Below are positions 1 through 6,405 of a stretch of 8,299 nucleotides of DNA, in pieces. A program made the translations under genes and the position numbers. The notes below the pieces were generated by a model that saw only the letters and a program-made list of their open reading frames with translations, did not search any database and was not told the DNA's origin. How positions within the stretch are numbered: the stretch's first letter is position 1; each line of letters starts with the position of its first letter. The stretch is from JBHIER01 sp046760705 [NCBI: bacterium] (GTDB lineage Bacteria; JBHIER01; G020348925), in the NCBI GenBank assembly GCA_046760705.1, contig JBHIER010000124.1, positions 1 through 8,299 on the forward strand. Direction: 5' to 3'.

Positions 1-948
1 AACGCGCGATGTAAAGGCCGTATCGGTGGCGGAGCTGTAAATGCATCCGGTGGAACAGAATCCTTCTACTTTGACCGCGTTCGTCAGGTCACCGCTCGAA
101 TCGATGTCGGCCGTAATCGTCCGGGTCCAGGTATTGGACCCGACGGGAACACTCTGCCCCTCCCAGACCAGGGTGGTCCATCCGACGAGAGGGGAATCGG
201 CATAGGCCGTGGCTCCTGGGGCAGTTATATCGAAAAAGGCGTTGCCGAGAATGTCGGTCACCCGGACGCTGTCGGCCTGACGGGTGCCGGTATTCGAAAC
301 CCGAACTGTCCATTGGGCCAGACCATCGACCGTCTGGGTGTACGGAGTCTTGGAGACACTCAACACCGGGAGTCCTGGCGTCACGGATTGGTTGGAGACT
401 GTTGAATCGGGATCGCCGCACGAGTCCTCCCACGTCATCTTTACCCGGTCGGCCGTGGCCGTCGTCGCGGTGCAATTGGTGCTGTCGTCGATCATGTTGA
501 AGGTGATGGTGATGGTCTCGAAAGGGTAGATCACATCGATGTTGCTCGAATTCCACGTAATAATACTGCCCAGAGGAGTACCCGCTACTGTCGGTTCATC
601 AGTGAAGCTGTGAGTAGTATCGCTGGATATATTCGTCGAACCGGTCACGTAAATGAGGCCGTCGGGCAGCGTATCAGAGAGGACCACGCTGTACGCGATG
701 GCGCCGTTGTTCGTTATCGTGATACTCTTCTGCCCTTCGCAGACCCATACGTCGAAGAGATTTTGATTTACTGAGATGTCGGGATAGGTAACCGTCTGGC
801 TGGCGGTGGTCCGGACCGTATCCTTGACCGTGCAGCATCCCCAGAGCACCTGGGCCGTGTCCTGCGTCGCCTCGACGGTGCATCCGCTCACCGTCGCCGC
901 CAGCGTGAACGAGTCAGCGTCACCCGGTCCCAACTCGCCCAAAATCCA
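1..948 (-). CDS. Continuation of the giant DUF11 gene beyond the in-frame TAG (partial, runs off the window)
   Basis: The same reading frame as the 949-4761 gene stays open for 316 codons after the TAG, to the window edge. It begins WILGELGPGDADSFTL, the missing second half of the DUF11 unit cut by the TAG. A type-B unit follows (VWVCEGQKSITITNNG, SDTLPDGLIYVTGS, SIITWNSS), then a type-A unit (LSVSKTP, AQWTVRVSNTG, VRVTDILGN). Cysteine clusters such as LWGCC and DSCGD match those upstream. I see no ribosome binding site or convincing start just after the TAG (the first candidate is a TTG two codons downstream), so independent translation looks unlikely. It is either the lost C-terminal part of a gene with a nonsense mutation, the result of a base error, or the product of readthrough. 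The C-terminal anchor or sorting signal would lie beyond the window. Confidence 0.8.
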
Positions 949-951
949 CTA
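949..951 (-). other. In-frame amber codon interrupting the giant DUF11 gene
   Basis: The TAG sits between GADPL and WILGELGPG. Other units of the same protein have Y, V, I or T at this place: DTLYWDLG, DSVYWDMG, QSVVWNLG, NPLIWRFF, NVITWSS. A single change from TAC or TAT (Tyr) would give TAG and is the simplest explanation, because LYW and VYW occur in sister repeats. Confidence 0.85.
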
Positions 952-3900
952 GAGGGGATCGGCTCCGGTGCCCGTGCCGCCGTCAGGAGCCGGACTCGTC
1001 AGCCCGGCCAGATAGGTCGTGTTCGCGGGGAGGATATCCTCCAACCGTATGACCCGGGCCGTATCGTCACCGTCCGAGACGACCTTCACCACCCACACCA
1101 ACGTATCTCCGTTATCGACGTAGAAAAAGGACGGCGTCTTGGAGATAACGAGGTGGGGCTCGGTCTCCTGGGGAGTGATGGACCGCGTGTCCGCAGTACC
1201 AGCATCCCCACAGGGGACGGTGTAGGTCACTCTGGCAGTATCGACAACCTCAGCATAGCTGCACGTATCGGTCACCTGGGCCTGGAAGGTGATGGTCGAT
1301 TTGGCCCCGGGGGCCCAACCGCCGGAGCCAAAGAAGCGCCAGATGAGTGGGTTGCCTGAAAAGTCAGTAGAGGTGGGGGTGGAATCGGCCACTGAGGACG
1401 ATCCGGTGACGTACTGCAGTCCCGGAGGGAGCCACACCGTCACCTCAATATCGTACGCATTCGTCTGGCCGATGTTGAAGACATCCGTGGTGAAGGTCGC
1501 CGCTGCCCCGCACTGATCGATCACCTCGGCCTCATGCCGCGCAATCATGAGGCGACTTGCCAAGAGCTCGACCACCGAACTGTCTTCAACCGACTCACAC
1601 ACATCCCCCCCACACCCCCAGGTCGCAGTAGCCCGGTTGAACATATTATCGCAGCCGGTCAGCTCGGCCGTGAGGGAGATAATGCGCTGCTGCTGCGGCA
1701 CGAGATCCCCCAGGTTCCAGACCACGGATTGGCTGTCAAGAGCGACACTCGTGCTGCCAGGTTTGGCCACTCCGTCAATGAGGGAGTTGTAATACTTAAG
1801 GTCGGTGTCCATGGTATCATAGACCATCACATTGAACGCCGTGCCTGGCCCAGTATTGGAGATATAGATCTTCCAACTGACGGTGTCAGTCAGGGCGAAA
1901 ACGACCTCTGGAGTCTTCTTGATGGTGATGTCCCCGATGTCAAGAAGCAGGGGTTCGTCCTGGGTTTCGTCATTGAGTGAATTCCCGCAATTATCCTCAT
2001 AATCCAGGCGAGCCCCGACACTTTTCTGAGGAGGGCACGTTTTCAGAACGTCAAAGGAGATGGTCCCGGCCGCATCGACATCGCCCATGTCCCAGTAGAC
2101 CGAATCTGTGCCGATGATGGTGGTCGGTTCAAAAGAGGAGATGGTGGCCCCTGAGGTGTCGGTCCAGCCACTGAAGACGGAGGGGCCTATGTATCTGAAA
2201 TTGGTCCCATCGTAAGCCACGCGCATGTCGTATCCGTAATAGGAGCCGTTCTGAGTGACAGTAATGACCATGTTATAGGTGCCGCAGGAGTTGAGCTTGT
2301 TGGGGATGGTTAAACTGAGGGAATAGTCAGATTGGCCCACGTCCACTTGAGCGGCATCGTAGAAGGATCGATCGGTGCTGCAAGCCCCGGCGAATCCAGG
2401 GACGGCGATGTCCAGGACTGACCAGTCGTAGAAGCTGCCGGCGTTCGGTGCATAGAGAGTGCATTTTACATCAAGAGTCGTGCTGTCAGCCATTGCCCCA
2501 CAGGAGTCGGTCAGGAAGGCAAGATTTTCCGGCGTTCCCAACTGGACAAGAACAGTAGCCGAACAGGTGCTGTCAACCACGAAGGTGGTCAGGCCGGAGT
2601 CGGCACCGCTGGGAAACGTCTGACCGTTGTTCCCCTGTTCGGTAAAGTCGATGTCTCCCCACTCTAAGGTGTCAATTTCAAAAAAGTTATAAGTGGTGAC
2701 GTAGTCAATGGTGGTGCAGTTTTGAATCGGGCTCGAGGAACTCTTACCCGAAGTGAAGACCGTATCATTGTCGCAGCGGACGACGATTGGCTGGCTCGCC
2801 CCGGCGCTGAGAGTACAGTTGCAGCAGTCAACGGCCGGGGTCACCTGGAGAACGTTGCTGAAGGCCTGGCCGCAGCCGCAGGGGTCAGTGATCCCGTGCT
2901 GGATGACGATGGAGTCAACAAAGGCCACCCCATCATTGAGAGTCACGCTGCTCCAAGTAATGACGTTGCCGGCGACGCTGCCACCGCCGGCATCGACGAT
3001 GCCAAAGGGGTCGGGCACGGTGTCGGAGATGGTGGCTACAACAAAAGTGGCCGGGCAGTTCCCCCGGTCGTAGGTGACACTAAGAGTGTACGTGCCGTTC
3101 TCGCCCGAATAGAGAGAACCCGGGCCCGTCTTGCTCGCCGAAAGACTCGGGCTGGTGGAGCTATCAAATTGGTATGACGCCAGTTTTGTGGGTGCGTACC
3201 AGATCTCGTTGCACTCCGTTTGCGCAAAGAGGGCCATGGAGATCACCCCCCCGCTCGGAAAGCTGCAACTATCCGAAGGCAGCCCCAGGTCAAATGTGAC
3301 CACTGCTGAGTCATTTGGTGTGATGGGTCCGACGAAGAATGAATCGTTCGTCGCAAAGTAGGTCGCACCGACCACGTTCGTAATCTGGTAAGGATCGACG
3401 ATCCCACCAAAGACGAGGGACACGCTGTCGGCATCGCCGGGGCCCGTATTCGTAATGACGAGCCGGTTGTTTGTGGCCGATTCACAATATGGAACCACGA
3501 TGGGGTCCGGCGTGAGGGCGTAATCCATGTACGGCTCATTCACGATGTACTTGATGGAGGCCTTGTTGTACCACGAGCCGCACGTATCCCCGTCACATCC
3601 CCAATATCCGGTCACTACATTGAAGAGTTCATTGCAGGCATTCAGCACTGCGGAAACACTGACCGTCTCCACCTCTCCGGCAGCCAGTGAATCGTAGCTC
3701 CAATTCGGCCACGAGGGTGCGTCCTGGCTGAGCAGCGTCAGGCCGGATTTCAGTGTATCCGATATCGATATGTTATAGATCGTAGCGAAACCGTTGTTTT
3801 CAATACAAATGTCCCAGGCGACCGTATCGCCGATGGTGGCTTCGATCACTCCCGGACTCTTCTCGATCTTCAAATGACCCTCAAAGAGGGTGACCTGATT

Positions 3901-4761
3901 CGATTCGATTGTCTGGGTCACCCCATCGTATTGCACCTTCGCGCTCAGCCTGTAGCCACCCCCAGCCGCGACGTCGCAGCCTGCTCGTAGTTGAAAACCG
4001 ACAGTGATCGTGTCACCGGGGCTGAGAGCCCCGGCCACCCCACCATTGGTCGCACCCTGCGTGGAAGACTGAAACTGCCAATCGCCGTCGCTATCGGTAT
4101 CCCCTCCATTGGGGACCCGCTGCCAGCTCAGACCGCTGTTGTCACCATCAGAGGCCGTGAGTGTCCGGTCGATCTCCGTTCCAGTACTATCTCGTAATAT
4201 GACATAACTATTGACATCGGGCAGCCACAGACCGGCATAGGTATAGACATAATACCCCCCGGACCCGACAGTGGTGCCGAAAGGAATCGTCACCGTCTGA
4301 GTCGGCGTCTCCATCGTCCAACTGCTGATATCGACGGTGCCGGCAGTGGGATTGTACAATTCCGCCCACTCCCGACCGGTATCGTTGTTATACGGATTGG
4401 GCTCGAATTCGTTCACCACCACGTGATCGACCGCCGATGCCAACACACTCCCCAGATCCCAGTAGAGGGTATCATCTCCGGTTGTTGGCTCATCATTCGA
4501 AGAGCCACCAGGAAAGGTGATCACCGTTGACCCGGACACGTAATCATACCCTGTGGGAACAGTAACGGTGGCCTCGATATCCTCCATCGGATCGGAGCCT
4601 GTGCTGGCAATAGTCAGCGTATGGGTGGCCTCCTCGCACTTGTTCACCTCTGAGGGGGCGGTCAGCGTAAGGAGCGCCTCAGGTGGCGCCCAGATGAGGG
4701 TCGCTCCCACCAAACTGAGAACGACCACCAGAGCGAGGGTTATTCTCTTGGGAATGCTCAT
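949..4761 (-). CDS. Giant secreted DUF11-repeat surface protein with a lamin-tail domain, ending at an in-frame TAG
   Basis: Likely an exported cell-surface or extracellular protein; no enzymatic motif is seen. The N-terminus has SIPKR followed by a long hydrophobic stretch (about residues 7-25), a Sec signal peptide. A first DUF11-like beta-sandwich (about 30-290) is split by a lamin-tail domain (about 112-240; VVVNEFEPNP, EWAELYNP, DISSWTM, then SWQRVPNGGDTDSDGDW). Further DUF11 units follow: type A (KSP/KTP then W-x-I) near 297, 538, 944 and 1203, alternating with type B (C-x-x-A/G then L-x-I-x-N-x-G) near 424, 824 and 1080. A cysteine-rich stretch at about 660-820 is unrecognised. Many units end in WGC or CG...C cysteine clusters, which suggests disulfides. 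The ATG at 4761 is preferred over the adjacent TTG at 4764 because AGGGGA lies 8 nt upstream of it. The TAG falls in mid-domain, so this is probably the front part of a longer protein. DUF11 and LTD assignments are by motif recognition; adhesion or surface-layer roles are inference. Confidence 0.85.
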   Translation of the reverse strand: MSIPKRITLALVVVLSLVGATLIWAPPEALLTLTAPSEVNKCEEATHTLTIASTGSDPMEDIEATVTVPTGYDYVSGSTVITFPGGSSNDEPTTGDDTLYWDLGSVLASAVDHVVVNEFEPNPYNNDTGREWAELYNPTAGTVDISSWTMETPTQTVTIPFGTTVGSGGYYVYTYAGLWLPDVNSYVILRDSTGTEIDRTLTASDGDNSGLSWQRVPNGGDTDSDGDWQFQSSTQGATNGGVAGALSPGDTITVGFQLRAGCDVAAGGGYRLSAKVQYDGVTQTIESNQVTLFEGHLKIEKSPGVIEATIGDTVAWDICIENNGFATIYNISISDTLKSGLTLLSQDAPSWPNWSYDSLAAGEVETVSVSAVLNACNELFNVVTGYWGCDGDTCGSWYNKASIKYIVNEPYMDYALTPDPIVVPYCESATNNRLVITNTGPGDADSVSLVFGGIVDPYQITNVVGATYFATNDSFFVGPITPNDSAVVTFDLGLPSDSCSFPSGGVISMALFAQTECNEIWYAPTKLASYQFDSSTSPSLSASKTGPGSLYSGENGTYTLSVTYDRGNCPATFVVATISDTVPDPFGIVDAGGGSVAGNVITWSSVTLNDGVAFVDSIVIQHGITDPCGCGQAFSNVLQVTPAVDCCNCTLSAGASQPIVVRCDNDTVFTSGKSSSSPIQNCTTIDYVTTYNFFEIDTLEWGDIDFTEQGNNGQTFPSGADSGLTTFVVDSTCSATVLVQLGTPENLAFLTDSCGAMADSTTLDVKCTLYAPNAGSFYDWSVLDIAVPGFAGACSTDRSFYDAAQVDVGQSDYSLSLTIPNKLNSCGTYNMVITVTQNGSYYGYDMRVAYDGTNFRYIGPSVFSGWTDTSGATISSFEPTTIIGTDSVYWDMGDVDAAGTISFDVLKTCPPQKSVGARLDYEDNCGNSLNDETQDEPLLLDIGDITIKKTPEVVFALTDTVSWKIYISNTGPGTAFNVMVYDTMDTDLKYYNSLIDGVAKPGSTSVALDSQSVVWNLGDLVPQQQRIISLTAELTGCDNMFNRATATWGCGGDVCESVEDSSVVELLASRLMIARHEAEVIDQCGAAATFTTDVFNIGQTNAYDIEVTVWLPPGLQYVTGSSSVADSTPTSTDFSGNPLIWRFFGSGGWAPGAKSTITFQAQVTDTCSYAEVVDTARVTYTVPCGDAGTADTRSITPQETEPHLVISKTPSFFYVDNGDTLVWVVKVVSDGDDTARVIRLEDILPANTTYLAGLTSPAPDGGTGTGADPL

Positions 4762-4769
4762 CAATTCGG

Positions 4770-4775
4770 TCCCCT
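4770..4775 (-). promoter_or_regulatory. Ribosome binding site of the giant DUF11 gene
   Basis: AGGGGA on the minus strand lies 8 nt before the ATG at 4761. It decides the start in favour of this ATG over the overlapping TTG three bases earlier. It is weaker than the AAAGGAGG sites of the other genes in the window. Confidence 0.6.
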
Positions 4776-4804
4776 GGTTTTCACCAAAACTGTTTCCAAT
4801 GGGG
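4771..4804 (-). promoter_or_regulatory. Possible hairpin covering the ribosome binding site of the DUF11 gene
   Basis: In the mRNA, CCCC then GG (within 4796-4804) can pair with CC then GGGG (within 4771-4777), with a small ATT/A internal loop. The apical region contains an inner GTTTT/AAAAC pairing. The GGGG arm is the core of the ribosome binding site. The CCCC arm also lies in a competing small hairpin, CAATG-CCC-CATTG. Seen by eye only; no energy calculated, and no known riboswitch class is recognised. Confidence 0.3.
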
Positions 4805-4938
4805 CATTGTTTCCCTTCAGCGACTTCTCACAGTATTGTCAATTCCACCGAGCTATTCGAGATGGGTTGACTTTTCTTTTTCGCCCTCAAGCAGGCAATA
4901 ATTGTATCCTTTTTTCTGCAACTGTTCTGTCTTGCATA

Positions 4939-4967
4939 ATTATATAGAAAATAGAAGGTAAAATCAA
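4939..4967 (-). promoter_or_regulatory. Sigma-70-type promoter for the giant DUF11 gene
   Basis: TTGATT (4962-4967) and a perfect TATAAT (4939-4944) are separated by exactly 17 bp, within the most AT-rich part of the gap. Transcription would start near 4932, giving an untranslated leader of about 170 nt before the ATG at 4761. The gene is therefore probably transcribed separately from the DUF3078 gene upstream. Confidence 0.65.
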
Positions 4968-5117
4968 GATATTTTTAAAAAAAGTTCTCCTCACCATCTT
5001 ATTTCCAATCTGTCTGTAAGTTTATTCGATCATACCGTATTTTAACTCCGTCTTGTTGTTGCCGTGAGAGCCCCTTGCCCCTCGGCTTCTCGGGACTTTT
5101 CTCCTCTCCGAGCATAG

Positions 5118-5975
5118 TTAAAAGACGGCGTAGGTCAACCCGATGGATAGAGTCTCCTTAATCTGGGCTTTTTTCACAATGTCCTCGTCGTAGTAGATGA
5201 AGACATTCAGATTGACGCTCACATACTTTGCTACCTTGGCCGTCCACGTGTTATCCCATTTGACATCCACAACGTCGATATGTTTGAAGGCGGAGAAGAA
5301 TCCCAACTTGGCCACATAGAGCAGGTTCTCGCCCAATTTGACACTATAATCTGTCACGGACTCTATACCTGTCTCAAAGCGGGATTTCTCAAGCTTGTCC
5401 GTGTCAGGATCGTTGGTATAAATTTCGGCATATTTATCGGCCCTCGTCTCCTTAAGGGCCAGACCGAGGCGCGTCTTCACATTGGGCTTTAGATAAAATC
5501 CAGCCCCCACACCACTCATAACATAGATGGGATCCAGGAAGTCAGATTTGGCCACCTTCGGTGTGACCGAATAGTCGTAGCCGGTGGTAAACTGGGTATC
5601 AAATCCACCGGCAACGTAGGGGTTCACGTTAGCTCCGAGCTTGTACGTGTAAATGGTCTCCACAGAGATTTTATCCACTGCATTCCTGATCGGATCGTCA
5701 CCCTGTTTCGTCTGGCCGAAAGCAAAGTCTCCGGTAACAGTCCATATGTATTGGGGACGATTCTTCTCCAACTTTGAGTTGAGAGTCAACGTATAGGCCA
5801 GGGCATCCTCACCCCCGGCGGCCCAGTTGTCGTATGTATTCTGCGTGATGTTCAGGCCCCCAATCACCTGGTATGACAGAACAGAGTCTCGGGTCACATC
5901 GCCTTGGGCAGAAACGGACAATACCCCGGAAGTGAAAACAGACAGAGCAACGACGGGTATTCTGAGAAGCTTCAC
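5118..5975 (-). CDS. DUF3078 family outer-membrane beta-barrel protein
   Basis: The 285-residue protein has a signal peptide, MKLLRIPVVALSVFTSGVLS, with likely cleavage after VSA (residue 23). The mature protein matches the DUF3078 pattern: LNITQNTYDNWAAGGEDAL near the N-terminus (41-59), then a strand with FGQTKQGDD (86-94), DKISVETIYTYKLG (101-114), YVAGGFDTQFTTGYDY (120-135) and SDFLDPIYVMSGVG (144-157). Alternating aromatic/hydrophobic strands and a terminal Phe are typical of outer-membrane barrels recognised by the BAM machinery. Its specific function is unknown; DUF3078 is a family without a known substrate. The start is GTG at 5975, because AAAGGAGG lies 7 nt upstream; the ATG nearer the ribosome binding site is in another frame. 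It ends in TAA, with no clear intrinsic terminator after it. It sits between a terminated tRNA unit and the DUF11 gene, so it is probably monocistronic. Confidence 0.85.
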   Translation of the reverse strand: MKLLRIPVVALSVFTSGVLSVSAQGDVTRDSVLSYQVIGGLNITQNTYDNWAAGGEDALAYTLTLNSKLEKNRPQYIWTVTGDFAFGQTKQGDDPIRNAVDKISVETIYTYKLGANVNPYVAGGFDTQFTTGYDYSVTPKVAKSDFLDPIYVMSGVGAGFYLKPNVKTRLGLALKETRADKYAEIYTNDPDTDKLEKSRFETGIESVTDYSVKLGENLLYVAKLGFFSAFKHIDVVDVKWDNTWTAKVAKYVSVNLNVFIYYDEDIVKKAQIKETLSIGLTYAVF

Positions 5976-5982
5976 CTCTCAT

Positions 5983-5990
5983 CCTCCTTT
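5983..5990 (-). promoter_or_regulatory. Ribosome binding site of the DUF3078 gene
   Basis: Perfect AAAGGAGG, 7 nt before the GTG start. It supports GTG as the initiator and shows that the organism uses Shine-Dalgarno initiation. Confidence 0.8.
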
Positions 5991-6106
5991 CAGAGAGAAA
6001 AACTGCGGCCTAAGGATCTGCTCATGGTAATGAAGAGTCAGAAGCGGACAGACACAATATCACGTTCATTTCTCTTTGAAGGTCCAGCCTCTTTTACTCT
6101 CTCAAC

Positions 6107-6132
6107 AAAAAAATCCGCCTTTCTGGCGGATT
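6107..6132 (-). terminator. Intrinsic terminator of the tRNA-Arg unit
   Basis: On the minus strand, stem ATCCGCC / GGCGGAT (7 bp, extendable by one A-T pair) with a 5-nt AGAAA loop is followed directly by a run of seven T. It lies 16 nt past the tRNA 3' end and should stop transcription before the DUF3078 gene. Confidence 0.88.
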
Positions 6133-6147
6133 GGCTGTGTTCAAGAA

Positions 6148-6221
6148 TACGCCAGGAGGGATTCGAACCCCCGACCCGCGGCTTAGAAGGCCGCTGCTCT
6201 GTCCGACTGAGCTACTGGCGC
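6148..6221 (-). tRNA. tRNA-Arg (anticodon UCU)
   Basis: A complete 74-nt cloverleaf can be drawn: acceptor GCGCCAG with CTGGCGT, D arm GCTC/GAGC, anticodon stem GCGGC/GCCGC with loop CTTCTAA, a 5-nt variable loop, and T arm GGGGG-TTCGAAT-CCCTC. Anticodon UCU reads AGA/AGG. The first acceptor pair is G1-U72 rather than G-C. The discriminator is A73 and the 3' CCA is not encoded, so it would be added by nucleotidyltransferase. The gene has its own promoter and terminator. Confidence 0.95.
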
Positions 6222-6247
6222 ATGCGCAGAAAACATATTTTCTTTTA

Positions 6248-6276
6248 AATTTAATACTCTCAAGTGCCCCTGTCAA
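6248..6276 (-). promoter_or_regulatory. Promoter of tRNA-Arg
   Basis: Perfect -35 TTGACA (6271-6276), a 17-bp spacer and TAAATT (6248-6253, 4 of 6 consensus bases) lie about 26 bp before the tRNA 5' end. An AT-rich tract surrounds the -10. This implies a short 5' leader removed by RNase P. Confidence 0.65.
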
Positions 6277-6315
6277 GAGATTGTTTACCGCTTCTTGTCT
6301 GGGCCAGTCGCTTTT

Positions 6316-6381
6316 CTTTCCACAACCGAAATGATTTGCCGCTCGCAGATTTTGTCTTTCTATCTTGAGTTCAAGGTCTCT
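6316..6381 (-). repeat. Diverged ~66-bp repeat, copy 1, after the EEP gene
   Basis: Aligns with 7502-7566 at about 73% identity by hand (one single-base gap), and most differences are C/T or A/G changes. It starts 25 nt past the EEP stop codon. The function is unknown. It may be a remnant of a duplication or a conserved 3' element. Confidence 0.45.
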
Positions 6382-6405
6382 CCTGGTGCAATAAGCAGCA
6401 AACTC

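Larger units (their letters stand above)
4762..5117. other. Non-coding gap between the DUF3078 and DUF11 genes
   Basis: No credible ORF is present. From the DUF3078 stop downwards it holds a GC-rich stretch with weak dyads (about 5060-5113, no T-tract), an AT-rich block (about 4880-4990) with the DUF11 promoter, and then the long leader of the DUF11 mRNA. Confidence 0.6.

Noticed and set aside
89-556. 155-codon minus-strand ORF rich in His and Arg, and a similar one at 674-883
   Set aside because: Out of frame with the DUF11 continuation, which explains this stretch; low-complexity shadow translation without motifs.
1534-1980. 148-codon ORF antisense to the DUF11 gene
   Set aside because: A shadow frame of a GC-rich repetitive gene; no family motifs, and the minus-strand frame is clearly coding.
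4762-4764. TTG as the start of the giant gene
   Set aside because: The adjacent ATG at 4759-4761 has better spacing from AGGGGA and is the normal start codon.
4771-4932. Known riboswitch (cobalamin or c-di-GMP type) in the DUF11 leader
   Set aside because: Fragments such as AGGGAA and GGTGAAAACC occur, but the order and spacing of the conserved cores do not match either class.
5060-5113. Dyads after the DUF3078 stop as a terminator
   Set aside because: Pairings such as CTCGG/CCGAG and GCCG/CGGC are short or bulged, and no T-tract follows on the minus strand.
6094-6334. Short ORFs on both strands across 6094-6334
   Set aside because: Their peptides (SSVGQSSGLLSRGSGVRIPPG-like and GGIRTPDPRLRRPLL-like) are the well-known false translations of a tRNA gene and its complement.
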